Assembly: GCA_002501805.1 (NCBI GenBank)
Contig: DAOI01000004.1
Location: forward strand, 1 to 60,388
Source: Euryarchaeota archaeon UBA463
GTDB lineage: Archaea; Thermoplasmatota; Poseidoniia; Poseidoniales; Thalassarchaeaceae
Length of the DNA: 60,388 nt
Direction of reading: 5' to 3'
The notes under the pieces are model-generated. The model ran no database searches. It saw only the letters and a program-made list of their open reading frames with translations, and had not been told where the DNA came from. Made by a program: the position numbers and the translations under genes. Shown one piece after another: positions 35,283 through 44,819 of this stretch; positions within the stretch are counted from its first letter, which is position 1; every line of letters starts with the position of its first letter.

Positions 35283-36226
35283 GAGTGGCTGTTCTTGGAA
35301 TCGGCTCAATAGGAGGAGTCATCTTAGCCGGACTAGCCGATACAGATGTAGAAATCGTAGCGGTTTCACGAGGCCCTACTGCACAGGTTTTGTCTTCAGA
35401 GGGATTAGTTGTACATACTCCTGAGGGCGTCATTGAGTCCATCCCTCCTGACAGGTATACGTTAGTGGACAGCGAGGCGGGTCCTCTGCCCGAAGCCGTT
35501 GTCGGTAGCTGTGATGCCGCAATTATTTGTGGCAAGGCATACTCAACACCTATCCTCTCTCAAATTGCCGATGAGATTCTATCTGATGAGGGGATTGCAA
35601 TTAGTATCCAAAACGGAATGGGGCATGCTCAGCAGATCTCAAACAGACTGGGCAGATCTAGGACATTAGGTGGGGCGACTACTCACGGAGCATGGAGGAG
35701 AACTGATGGGATACACTGGGTTGGAAGGGGATCAATCACACTGGGAGCTCTAGAGGGAGGGCTTCCCAATGAGTTCATGACTTCTCTGGTAAGTGCACTA
35801 GATAACGCGGGCCTTTCACCGATATGGACTGAGGACATATCCAGATCAATCTGGCAAAAGCTCCTGATTAATATCGCAATAAATCCTATCTGTGCTATAT
35901 CGGGAGTCAGGAATGGGGCCCTATTGGAGAGTGATCTGTGGGAGCAGTCACAAGAACTTCTCGAGGAGTCACTATCTGTTGCTCGAGCCTCAGGTATCGA
36001 TATTTCTGACTCAGAAATGCAAGATCTACTAATCGAAGTAGTAGACTCTACTTCAGAAAACAGATGCTCGATGTTACAGGATCTGATGGCTGGTAGGAAG
36101 ACTGAGATTGACTCACTTTGTGGATATATCATTATGATGGGGGAGGGGCTCGGAATACCGACCCCCCTTAATTCGATGCTGATGGCCTTGGTCAAAGGGG
36201 TGGAAATGTCCTCCCAAAGAGACTAA
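35279..36226 (+). CDS. 2-dehydropantoate 2-reductase family protein (PanE-like)
   Basis: A 315-residue NADPH-binding dehydrogenase. VAVLGIGSIGGVILAGL is the dinucleotide loop. SIQNGMGH follows, and the C-terminal domain has the catalytic-type Lys in WQKLLINIAINPICAISG and the hallmark SMLQDLMAGRKTEIDSLCGYI. The family reduces ketopantoate for CoA synthesis, but paralogues of other function are common. The start ATG overlaps the stop of the pseudo-protease gene, so the two are coupled. The stop abuts the convergent nadB stop with no gap. Confidence 0.85.
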   Translation: MRVAVLGIGSIGGVILAGLADTDVEIVAVSRGPTAQVLSSEGLVVHTPEGVIESIPPDRYTLVDSEAGPLPEAVVGSCDAAIICGKAYSTPILSQIADEILSDEGIAISIQNGMGHAQQISNRLGRSRTLGGATTHGAWRRTDGIHWVGRGSITLGALEGGLPNEFMTSLVSALDNAGLSPIWTEDISRSIWQKLLINIAINPICAISGVRNGALLESDLWEQSQELLEESLSVARASGIDISDSEMQDLLIEVVDSTSENRCSMLQDLMAGRKTEIDSLCGYIIMMGEGLGIPTPLNSMLMALVKGVEMSSQRD

Positions 36227-37864
36227 TTAAACAAGATTCATGTTAAAGTGAAGCCCAACATTATTCCTTCTAGACTTCGATGCATCAACGACCAATTTGG
36301 AAACTAGTACTAGATTACGTAGTTCAATCAACTCCTGAGTTGGTTTGCAACTCTTCCAATATCGCGATACCTCCTTCTCAATATGCTCTACCCTTCGCTC
36401 AGCCCGCTCTAGTCTGTAATCGCTCTTCACCAAGCCTACATCCTGAGTCATTGTTGCTCTCAAGGCATCTAGGTCCGTAATTAGTGGCATATTCTCAATC
36501 AGTAGTCCGAGGTCCTCTGATCTCCATCTTGGGAGTCTTCCAATGAAGTCCCCTAGCTCGCCACTTTTCCATCTCTCGATAATATCTCTGGACGCTCTTC
36601 CCGAGTAAACAACGGCCTCTAGAAGACTGTTCGAAGCCAGCCTGTTGGCTCCATGAAGGCCCGTACAAGCAACCTCTCCTATTGCATAAAGTCCAGGCAT
36701 CGGTGTTCCTTCACACTCAACTCTTCCAAGTCCGTCTACTGCAACTCCGCCTACCATATAATGCGCGGCAGGAGTGACTGGAATCGGACCCTCTCCTATC
36801 TCTATCCCCTCCTCTCGTAATCTTCTGGAAATAGTAGGAAATGAGTTTTCTAGGTCGCCCTTATCCAAGTGCTCGGTAACAAGAAGTACGTGAGGATCCC
36901 CCAATCTCTTCATCTCGGAATCAATTGCTCTGGCTACCACATCCCTGGTTCCAAGACTTCCCATTGGTGAGTAATTAACCATGAATGAGTGATTAGAAGG
37001 ATCAATGCCAATTCCATTTTCCTTCCAGATGGAATACTCCTCAATTGTCATGAGTATTGCTCCGTGACCTCTCAATGCCTCGGTTATCAGAAATGGTCTA
37101 GGATTATTGGAGTGTAGAGCTGTCGGATGAAACTGAATAAATTCCATATCCCTAATGTCTGCACCTGACCTACTTGCCATGGCAACTCCATCTCCAGAGG
37201 CAATTGAAGGATTAGTCGTTGCTTTATGCATCATGCCCGCACCTCCAGTTGCTAGAACCACCACTCTTGACGGAAGTGTCCAAACCACTCCCTCGGGAGA
37301 TAGACACCATACTCCTGATACTCCTTGCACAGGGTCACCATGGACCTTCTGAATTAGATCGACAGCCATCCAGTTCTCTAATATCGTTAGATTCGTCTCA
37401 GACTCATCCGAAGCCACTTCGGTCAAAGCACGCTCAATCTCGGCACCAGTCCTGTCTCTAGTATGAAAAATTCTAGCTCCACTATGTCCTCCCTCGATTG
37501 CCATGTCATATTCGCCAGATGAGTTATGATCAAACTGCACCCCATGGCCAATCAAATCTTTAATTCTATCTGACGCCTCTGTTATAACGCTTCGAACCAC
37601 CGCCTCATTACATAGTCCAGAACCTGCATCCAGAGTATCCCTGACATGTGATTCCAAACCCTCCAGATCATTGGGATCCAGAACTCCTGCAATCCCTCCC
37701 TGTGCCCAATTTGTAGACGACATCGAAACCTCCTTCTTGGTAACAACAGCGACTTTAAGGCCAGATCTAGCGCACTCGACTGCTAGGAATAGTCCTGCTA
37801 TGCCAGAACCTATCACTGCCACATCAACCTGCTCGAGATTCACTTCTCCATTCTCGTCGCTCAC
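36227..37864 (-). CDS. nadB: L-aspartate oxidase
   Basis: An FAD enzyme of the succinate dehydrogenase flavoprotein family that makes iminoaspartate for NAD synthesis. Visible motifs are VAVIGSGIAGLFLAVECA, SSTNWAQGGIAG, ATGGAGMMHKATTNPSIASGDG, EFIQFHPTAL and HYMVGGVAVDGLGRV. The frame is open to 37972, but the first 36 residues look non-protein-like, and a GTG at 37864 sits just before the FAD domain, giving about 545 residues, the usual length. Its partner NadA is not in view. NadM of the same pathway is at 49308. It is divergent from smc. Confidence 0.9.
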   Translation of the reverse strand: MSDENGEVNLEQVDVAVIGSGIAGLFLAVECARSGLKVAVVTKKEVSMSSTNWAQGGIAGVLDPNDLEGLESHVRDTLDAGSGLCNEAVVRSVITEASDRIKDLIGHGVQFDHNSSGEYDMAIEGGHSGARIFHTRDRTGAEIERALTEVASDESETNLTILENWMAVDLIQKVHGDPVQGVSGVWCLSPEGVVWTLPSRVVVLATGGAGMMHKATTNPSIASGDGVAMASRSGADIRDMEFIQFHPTALHSNNPRPFLITEALRGHGAILMTIEEYSIWKENGIGIDPSNHSFMVNYSPMGSLGTRDVVARAIDSEMKRLGDPHVLLVTEHLDKGDLENSFPTISRRLREEGIEIGEGPIPVTPAAHYMVGGVAVDGLGRVECEGTPMPGLYAIGEVACTGLHGANRLASNSLLEAVVYSGRASRDIIERWKSGELGDFIGRLPRWRSEDLGLLIENMPLITDLDALRATMTQDVGLVKSDYRLERAERRVEHIEKEVSRYWKSCKPTQELIELRNLVLVSKLVVDASKSRRNNVGLHFNMNLV

Positions 37865-38012
37865 AAGATACCCACGAGGACCCCCCCTAGAATCTTCTCC
37901 ATTACCGATTCTCCACGGCGCATGGGGAAATGCCTCGGAACCGTTATGCCGAACTGGAGGAAGCCTCAACATTGATAGGCGTAAAGGCAGGGAGGTCGTG
38001 ACTGGTGTCGGC

Positions 38013-38024
38013 GGAAAATTTTCC
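38013..38024. promoter_or_regulatory. Perfect 12-base palindrome upstream of smc
   Basis: GGAAAATTTTCC lies 19-30 bases before the smc ATG. Its A/T core sits where a TATA box would be for a leaderless transcript, so it may be the core promoter, an operator, or both. Confidence 0.35.
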
Positions 38025-38042
38025 CGATACTAAGGTGATGGG

Positions 38043-41000
38043 ATGCATCTAAAAAGAATAGAAGTCGAGAACTTCAAATCATTTGGCGGAGAGATGCTAA
38101 TTCCCTTTGACAAGGGATTCACTGCTATCACCGGCCCTAATGGGAGCGGTAAGTCCAACTCCGGTGACGCCATACAGTTCGTTTTAGGACCCAAGTCGAC
38201 CAAGGCACTCAGGGCCTCAAACGTCTCCGAACTAATCTTCAATGGAGGAGGTAGGGGGAAGGCTGCTAAGCATATGTCCGTAACCCTCGTTTTTGCCAAT
38301 GTGGCCGAACACGATGGCAGGAGAAGGCTGAGGATTGAGGAAGACGAGGTGTCCTTCACCAGATCCGTCAGGCTGAACAGAAAGGGTGACCCAATCTCAT
38401 CTTTCAGAATCGGAGATAAGCCGTCTAGTGCTACTGAGATGCGAAGAGTCCTTGCCGAAGCCGGACTCAGAGGGGACGGATACAACATAGTACTCCAGGG
38501 TGATGTTACCAATCTAGCCACAATGACTCCACACAAGAGAAGGGGGGTACTGGAAGACGTCGCCGGCGTCACAGCATATGATGATGAAATTCGACGAGCA
38601 ACAACTCAGAGAAAACACGTCGAGAGCAGTATAGAGACGATAGATCTTCTCGAAGACGATAAGAAGAAACAACTCAAACAACTTTCCAAGGAGAGAGAGC
38701 AAGCTCTCAAGTACAAGGAAATCAAGGAGGAATTTGACAATTCCCGAGTAACCCTATACCAATCCAGATACAGGAATCGTCTTGATGAGGTCAGTCTTCT
38801 TGGAAATGAGAGAACCAATTATTCAGAGAAAGTTAGTTTATTGGGATCTTCATTGGCGGATGGAAATAAGAAATTAGACTCTTTCGACACAGAGCTCGTC
38901 TCAGTTGAGTCCGAATTGAGAAAAGCTCTAGCCGGAGACGCTCAGAGAATTATGGAGAGTATCAGGCAACACGAGATTGAGATAGAAACAGGCTCTGATA
39001 GAATTGGAGATCAGAGAAAGATTATCTCAAACTCAAATGAGGAAATTACTACTCTCAAAAAGGAGCTAGAAAGAGCCATGGGGGCGAAAGATGAAGCCAA
39101 CGAAAAGCTCCTTACTGCTAAGAAATCTCTAGAAGATGCAGAACAGTCACTAATTGACTCAGCCAAGGAAGAGGCAGAAGCCAGAAAGGCAATAGAATCC
39201 GGTGATAAGTTCGCTAGAGATCTAAACAGGGCACTAGGAAAGGCCAGTGAAAGAGTGTCTGAGGCCCAAGATTCGTACGCGCAGGCTCAACTTGAGTCAG
39301 ATAGGGCCGAGCAAGCATCACAGCTGGCATCCGAGAACCTAGCGGATCTCGAGGAAAAGTTCGAGGAAGCAACCATGATCAAGGACGATCTAGAACTGAT
39401 CGGCAATGATATCCATGAAAATGGCCCTGAATCCGACAGGTCCTCATTAGCCGACGATCTAAGGAGTCTCCAAAAGCAAGAATCTGAATTGAGGTCAGAC
39501 AGGGACAGAGCAGAGATTAGGCTAAGGGATGCCGAAAGGGAGCTTAGCAAAGCAAAAGCACGCCAAGAGGCCAGGTCATCAGCTCCTGGTTCAGCAGTCA
39601 CTATCGCCGCCCTAACAAGGCTCAGGGAGAGTGGCCAGATTTCTGGAATATTGGGTACGCTGGGCGAACTTACGTCTCCGAAGGACCCATCCCACGAGGA
39701 AGCACTAGCAACGGCTCTAGGAAATGGTCTGAGAAGCATTGTCGTCAGAGATGACGAGGTCGCCGCGAAGTGTATCAAGTGGTTAAGGGAGAATAGCGGA
39801 GGAAGGGCTACATTTCTCCCCCTGAACAAGCTCAAAGTTTCTAGGCCTCAAGGAAGAACACTTCTTGTAGCCAGAAATCCCGGAATAATTGGATTCGCTC
39901 AAGATTTACTGGACTATGACCAAGAGGTAGAGATAGCAGTGATCTATGCCAGCAGGAACACACTACTTGTCCAATCGATGGAAGTGGCCAGAAATAACAT
40001 GGGAGGAGTCAGAATGGTGACTCTAGATGGCTCACTAATAGAGAGCTCAGGCGCAATGACAGGGGGGTCTAAATCTCGTGGAAATCGTCCATCATTTGGA
40101 GGTAGCGCAGGAGGGCACTCAAGTGTTGACAAGCATGAAAGATTGGTTCAGGAGTCAAACCTACTCTACTCCACCGTCGACGCCGCATTAAGAGAGACAA
40201 TGCTTAATCTCCAAGATCTCAGAAACAGGATTAACAATGTCGACGGCAGCGATCACTCAGTCAAACTTAGGAACTGGAAAGCCGATATGGACAGGGCTAC
40301 CAAATCACTTTCAGAGATAGAAAATAGGATGTCGGCCTCTAGATCCGAGTTCGAAACATGTGAAAACAACAAGTCTCTGAAGATATCAGAGGCAGAGCAA
40401 GCCAGAGTCGCCCTCGAGTCAGCGCTTCAGAATAGAACTGATGCCGCAGAGGCACTTCAAGACAACACCCCCGATCATCTTTCGGAGATACTCAGGTCTG
40501 CCGAAAGAGAGAGGACTGAAGCGGAGAGGACCAAGCTATCTTGCGAATCTTCAATATTGACAAACGAGAGTCAAATTGTTCTAATGAATCAGAGGGTCTC
40601 AGATATTGAAACAAGAATCTCTAAGCAAGAAGAAGAGATTAATATTGCACAACAATCAATATCTCAACTTGAGTCATCAATCTCTACTGCAAAATCAGAG
40701 TTAATTGAACTCAAGGGTAAATCAGAGCAATTCGATGAAGAGCACCAAATCCTAACGAATAGGAGAGACGAGCTTGTAGGTGAGAGGGCAAGTCTCAGGG
40801 CTACGCTGGACCAGCTATCCAAGGAGAGGGAGACTCTAAGGTCAAGAATAGATGAACTCAACTCCCAAATTAGTCAGAAGGCCACTTTGGCTGAAGAGAC
40901 TGCCGAAGAACTGGCAGATGCTGGTGTGGCCATTCCTTCCGAAGATATCCAACTACCAACTATTGCCGAGGCGGAGCGAGCGATGCAGGGGCTCGAACGC

Positions 41001-41975
41001 CGTCTCGGTAACCTTGGTAATGTGAATATGCTGGCTATTGACCAGTATGATGAGACCTCTGAGAGAATAGCCGCCCTTATCGAGGATGGCAAGACTCTCC
41101 GCTCCCGTAGAGATCATTTGGTCAGCATAGCTGAACAGCTAGAAAACGAGAGAAAAACTAGATTTATGACTGTCTTTGAGCATGTCAACAATAACTTCAG
41201 TAGGGTCTACGAGATTCTGCAACCCTCTGGATCAGGAAAACTGAGATTGGAAAACTCGAAGAATCCTTTCGAGGGCGGACTAGAGATGGCCTGTGTACCT
41301 CCAGGAAAGAGCAGAAATACTCGCAGATCCGCTCTATCCGGAGGAGAGAAGTCAATGGCGGCGCTCGCACTAATTTTTGCTATCCAAGACTACGAACCAA
41401 GCCCATTCTACTACTTTGACGAAGTAGACCAGAACTTGGACCCATTCAATTCAGGAAGAATCGCTACCCTGTGTAGGATAAGGAGTGAGAGGGCTCAGTT
41501 CATCATGGTAACACTGAGGAAGGTCAGTCTTTCTCTAGCAGATCATCACATCGGTATTACCCATGCTGGCGATGGATGTAGCAGGAGGATTACAGACTTT
41601 GATAGGGCCGCGGCTATAGAACTCAGCGAGGAGCTTGAAGCGGAGAAAAGGGCCCAGAAGGAATCCAAGGCTGAGAAAGATGCAATGCCAGATTTGCCAG
41701 ATCCTCGGGACATGCCTAAAGTTCCCGAACCTCTCCATACGCCTGCTAGCTTAGGTGGTCTAGCAGAAAGAGCAGGAATCGACACAGAGATTGATGGCGA
41801 TGAAACAGATTCTGCCGAGGAATCAGACTCGGTAATGGACTCCCTGAGGGAGAGGACCGGCGAATGGACTGAAGATATCGATGAGAAAGAAAAGGTAATT
41901 TTCCACGATACAGAAGATACTGAAGAGGCCATGGAGGACCCATCGCATCAACAAGTGGATGCCAATGAGGTGTGA
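38043..41975 (+). CDS. smc: Chromosome segregation protein SMC
   Basis: A 1310-residue condensin ATPase. Walker A GPNGSGKS is at 31-38. Two long coiled coils flank a hinge at about residues 515-680, recognisable from GQISGILGTLGEL and GAMTGGSKSRG. The C-terminal head carries the ABC signature ALSGGEKSMAALAL and Walker B FYYFDEVDQNLD. After the head, a tail of about 130 residues is strongly acidic and low in complexity, which standard SMCs lack. SMC compacts and segregates DNA with ScpA and ScpB, encoded directly downstream. Confidence 0.95.
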   Translation: MHLKRIEVENFKSFGGEMLIPFDKGFTAITGPNGSGKSNSGDAIQFVLGPKSTKALRASNVSELIFNGGGRGKAAKHMSVTLVFANVAEHDGRRRLRIEEDEVSFTRSVRLNRKGDPISSFRIGDKPSSATEMRRVLAEAGLRGDGYNIVLQGDVTNLATMTPHKRRGVLEDVAGVTAYDDEIRRATTQRKHVESSIETIDLLEDDKKKQLKQLSKEREQALKYKEIKEEFDNSRVTLYQSRYRNRLDEVSLLGNERTNYSEKVSLLGSSLADGNKKLDSFDTELVSVESELRKALAGDAQRIMESIRQHEIEIETGSDRIGDQRKIISNSNEEITTLKKELERAMGAKDEANEKLLTAKKSLEDAEQSLIDSAKEEAEARKAIESGDKFARDLNRALGKASERVSEAQDSYAQAQLESDRAEQASQLASENLADLEEKFEEATMIKDDLELIGNDIHENGPESDRSSLADDLRSLQKQESELRSDRDRAEIRLRDAERELSKAKARQEARSSAPGSAVTIAALTRLRESGQISGILGTLGELTSPKDPSHEEALATALGNGLRSIVVRDDEVAAKCIKWLRENSGGRATFLPLNKLKVSRPQGRTLLVARNPGIIGFAQDLLDYDQEVEIAVIYASRNTLLVQSMEVARNNMGGVRMVTLDGSLIESSGAMTGGSKSRGNRPSFGGSAGGHSSVDKHERLVQESNLLYSTVDAALRETMLNLQDLRNRINNVDGSDHSVKLRNWKADMDRATKSLSEIENRMSASRSEFETCENNKSLKISEAEQARVALESALQNRTDAAEALQDNTPDHLSEILRSAERERTEAERTKLSCESSILTNESQIVLMNQRVSDIETRISKQEEEINIAQQSISQLESSISTAKSELIELKGKSEQFDEEHQILTNRRDELVGERASLRATLDQLSKERETLRSRIDELNSQISQKATLAEETAEELADAGVAIPSEDIQLPTIAEAERAMQGLERRLGNLGNVNMLAIDQYDETSERIAALIEDGKTLRSRRDHLVSIAEQLENERKTRFMTVFEHVNNNFSRVYEILQPSGSGKLRLENSKNPFEGGLEMACVPPGKSRNTRRSALSGGEKSMAALALIFAIQDYEPSPFYYFDEVDQNLDPFNSGRIATLCRIRSERAQFIMVTLRKVSLSLADHHIGITHAGDGCSRRITDFDRAAAIELSEELEAEKRAQKESKAEKDAMPDLPDPRDMPKVPEPLHTPASLGGLAERAGIDTEIDGDETDSAEESDSVMDSLRERTGEWTEDIDEKEKVIFHDTEDTEEAMEDPSHQQVDANEV

Positions 41976-41977
41976 AG

Positions 41978-42982
41978 ATGGCGGTTCTAGATGGTCAAGC
42001 AATGAGAGACGATATCGTCTCAAGGCTACTAGGGGGAGAGCCCGACTTGGCAACTAGCAAGTATCTAGATAGAATCTCCGAATTAGCAGGTATGGAGGAG
42101 GCAGAGCATCAATTTCTAATCGACCCATTTGATAGGTCAGTAGCATTAGTTTTTCAGATGTTCCAGAGTAATGATTTGGATCCATGGGATGTAGACCTGT
42201 CTAGCTTCTTGGAAATGTTCTCAACTAGGATAGAGAGCTCCGAGAACATAGATTTGCCTACTTGTGGAAGATTGATCAGAATGGCTTGGTCAATTCTAAG
42301 AAACCAAGCATCCACACTAATCGAGAAGCAGGAGAGGGCCTTCGATTTTGATGAGGAGGATACATGGGATTTCGAAGGTGGTTGGGAAACCGATTTCGAT
42401 GATGACGATTACAACTTTTCAGTAGGGGTATTGTCTGGCGCTGCAGATGACGTTCTTCCCACCATCTTCGAAGGCAGGGTACATCGCGATGAAGGACGCC
42501 CTGTGACTCTAGGTGAATTGTTGATGGGATTGCAGGAAGCTGGAAGGCTGGCCGAGGAGCAAAGGACTAGGGAACGAATAGCTAAGGAGAGACGAGAGGC
42601 CCTTTCAACCGCTCGTGAGAGATTCAAAGGAAGCCTTCACGTAGAGGATTTAGAGGGAGATCTGGAGAGGACTTGGTACGCATTGAGAAACAGGGCTATC
42701 TCCGAGGATAAATCTGTAGGTCTGCAAGATGTATCAGAAGAGCTGATGTCAATGGCTCTAGATTCAGGAGTCGAACACGGGGAAGCAAAAGCAGAGGCCC
42801 AAGTAACGGCATTGGTCTCCGCTCTTTTCTTAACCAATAGGGGGTATACTGAATTGTCTCAGGAACCGGGTAGGAATGGCAAGGTAACTTTAGTCCCCCT
42901 ATGGGATGGAGAGGAGAGCTTCTCCGAGCTGACTGCGAAGCTCCACCCCGGAGAGGTCAAGGGAGTGAGATCAAATGAGTGA
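41978..42982 (+). CDS. scpA: Segregation and condensation protein ScpA (kleisin)
   Basis: A 334-residue kleisin that bridges the two SMC heads. The N-terminal FLIDPFDRSVALVFQMFQSNDLDPWDVDLSSFLEMF block is the family's signature (residues about 45-85). The central linker is highly acidic (runs of Asp near residues 122-145), and the C-terminal winged helix carries EAQVTALVSALFLTNRG. The ATG at 41978 has GAGGTG upstream, overlapping the end of smc; a GTG at 41972 is in frame. Its end overlaps scpB by eight bases. Confidence 0.88.
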   Translation: MAVLDGQAMRDDIVSRLLGGEPDLATSKYLDRISELAGMEEAEHQFLIDPFDRSVALVFQMFQSNDLDPWDVDLSSFLEMFSTRIESSENIDLPTCGRLIRMAWSILRNQASTLIEKQERAFDFDEEDTWDFEGGWETDFDDDDYNFSVGVLSGAADDVLPTIFEGRVHRDEGRPVTLGELLMGLQEAGRLAEEQRTRERIAKERREALSTARERFKGSLHVEDLEGDLERTWYALRNRAISEDKSVGLQDVSEELMSMALDSGVEHGEAKAEAQVTALVSALFLTNRGYTELSQEPGRNGKVTLVPLWDGEESFSELTAKLHPGEVKGVRSNE

Positions 42983-43601
42983 GGGAACAAATCTGTCAAC
43001 CTTGCTAGAAGCAATTCTTTTCGGATCGGGCAGGTCGATGTCTGTAGATGAGCTAGCATCGCTTCTATCGTTGAGGAATTTCCAAATTTCAGAGGGATTG
43101 GAAGAATTGAAGGCTATCATGGATTCGAGAGAATCCTCAGCTCTCCAATTGACAGACGTTTCTGGAAGGTGGATAATTGAGGTCAAACCAGATATCTCTC
43201 CTTTCCTGCCAGAGTCATTCAAGCCAGAGATCCCACAAAGGCTTCTTCCAGCGGCGGCACTCATAGCCTATCATCAACCAATGCCACAGGCGCAATTACG
43301 AGATATGCTTGGGCCCAAAGCCTATGATCATGTCAGAGACCTAGCAAGTCTTGGCCTAATAGACAAGAGAAGGGATGGGCTGACAAGGAGGCTGACCACT
43401 ACAAGGAGGTTCGCAGAGTACTTCGGTTGCCCAGAAATCGAATACAGGAAAGTTAGAGCATGGTTCAGAGATGAAGCATCAAAGCTTGGTTTGACCAGCG
43501 CCCAATTGGCAGCATCACTTGCTCCAGACGAACAGATGACAATTTCTGAGTTTACCGGAGAAGATGGACAAAAAGAAATTGATGCCCAGGCAGAAGAATA
43601 G
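42975..43601 (+). CDS. scpB: Segregation and condensation protein ScpB
   Basis: A 208-residue protein with two winged-helix domains. The N-terminal LSTLLEAILFGSGRSMSVDELASLL and the later ALIAYHQPMPQAQLRDMLGPKAYDHVRDLASLGLI are family hallmarks. ScpB dimers bind ScpA and regulate SMC. The gene overlaps the scpA end by eight bases. Its C-terminal tail is short and acidic. The stop lies one base from the convergent GDPD stop. Confidence 0.92.
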   Translation: MSEGTNLSTLLEAILFGSGRSMSVDELASLLSLRNFQISEGLEELKAIMDSRESSALQLTDVSGRWIIEVKPDISPFLPESFKPEIPQRLLPAAALIAYHQPMPQAQLRDMLGPKAYDHVRDLASLGLIDKRRDGLTRRLTTTRRFAEYFGCPEIEYRKVRAWFRDEASKLGLTSAQLAASLAPDEQMTISEFTGEDGQKEIDAQAEE

Positions 43602-43602
43602 T

Positions 43603-44733
43603 CTACCAGCCGTGACTCTTGCCAGCCCCTCTGTGTCCAATTATCCTAGGACTGCCCCATGGGATGCCATTCTCGTGGTCACGGTTCCAACTTTCTTCAG
43701 AACCCTCCCATAGCATTCTCCTACCTTGATCCGTGATAATATCAGTCTTTCTTTTACTTCCTAATTCTGCCCATGAAGGCAGACTATCTCCTGCCTCTTT
43801 TATCAAATCGGACCTTTCGAGAAGTGTTGACGATCTAAGCCTATTCTCCCACTCCTCATCGAGTGGCTGACTAGCGGGTCTTGGCCATCTGTAACTGCCA
43901 TCAGGCTTCGTAACCACATCCGGATTCATATTATCTGAAACTATCGAAACTCCAGCATTAATCAGAGAGTCCTCAAGCTCCAAAGGGCCAGGCCAGACAA
44001 AAACCCCCATTCCTCTCAAAGATTTATGTAATTTCTCAAGCCCCTTGCCCTCTAATCCTACTTTAGGCCCGAATCTGGTATATTTTTCCCACCCCTTAAG
44101 ATACTCCAATGCCATCCCAATTGAACTCATTCCTTCGGATCTGAATGTTTTAGCGATATAGGGGACAGAAGTCATGACGAATTGGGGAATAGCAAATGCT
44201 CTCTTGACTCTCCAATACCTGCCCCATGGACGTATCTTGGGGACTAGCTGGGTTACTGCAAAATCAAACTCAATACTCTTTGAAACTACACATAATCTAG
44301 GTGAAAAACTGGAAACAATTGTAGATCGGGATGGCAATTCAAAACCGTTTGTCATTGATGATATTCTCTCCATGACAGATTCTAGATAATCATCATCATT
44401 CTTTCCTACCGTCGGATGGGGCATCTTGATTTCTATGTCGACAGTCTTACTTCCCGACTTCCACTTCTCCAAGAAATCCTTATCATTTACGAGCTTATTG
44501 AAAGTTAGAACTCCATGCTTTTGCAACTCATCTGTGTACATGTTTTCGATACATCTTGGCTTTATCGAACCAGAGCCAGGGACGAACTCATCATGGAATA
44601 TCACAAGCTCCCCATCTGCACTCATCCTCAAATCAAACTCAATCCCATCAGAGAACTCCATCCCATGTTTAAGGGCGTCTAAAGAATTCTCAGCTGGTTG
44701 ACTCCACATATGACTGCCAATCTTCCAGAACAT
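43603..44733 (-). CDS. Glycerophosphodiester phosphodiesterase-like protein with displaced HRG motif
   Basis: From the ATG at 44733 the product is about 376 residues. The opening IGSHMWSQPAENSLDAL has the PENT-like box of GDPDs, followed by SDGIEFDLRMSADGELVIFHD with the catalytic Glu, Asp and His. The HRG motif that normally starts the barrel is not there. A canonical IIGHRGAG lies instead in the last residues of the protein. This could be a circular permutation that moves strand 1 to the end of the TIM barrel, or the remnant of a second domain. GDPDs release alcohols from glycerophosphodiesters, here probably phospholipid head groups. A TATA-like box at 44760 supports the start; the frame is open to 44778. 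Confidence 0.7.
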   Translation of the reverse strand: MFWKIGSHMWSQPAENSLDALKHGMEFSDGIEFDLRMSADGELVIFHDEFVPGSGSIKPRCIENMYTDELQKHGVLTFNKLVNDKDFLEKWKSGSKTVDIEIKMPHPTVGKNDDDYLESVMERISSMTNGFELPSRSTIVSSFSPRLCVVSKSIEFDFAVTQLVPKIRPWGRYWRVKRAFAIPQFVMTSVPYIAKTFRSEGMSSIGMALEYLKGWEKYTRFGPKVGLEGKGLEKLHKSLRGMGVFVWPGPLELEDSLINAGVSIVSDNMNPDVVTKPDGSYRWPRPASQPLDEEWENRLRSSTLLERSDLIKEAGDSLPSWAELGSKRKTDIITDQGRRMLWEGSEESWNRDHENGIPWGSPRIIGHRGAGKSHGW

Positions 44734-44759
44734 GAGGAGGCAATTAATGCAATCTGAGA

Positions 44760-44767
44760 AAATATAG
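44760..44767 (-). promoter_or_regulatory. TATA-like box for the GDPD-like gene
   Basis: On the minus strand TATATTTT lies 27-34 bases before the ATG at 44733, placing transcription start within a few bases of it. Confidence 0.35.
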
Positions 44768-44819
44768 GTACGTGACAATACTCATTACCTCTCTGCCTCT
44801 ACGGAGCTTAGGTATTGTC

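Noticed and set aside
37865..37972. 36-residue N-terminal extension of nadB
   Set aside because: It is low in similarity to the family and would use the space of the divergent smc promoter; the GTG at 37864 gives normal length.
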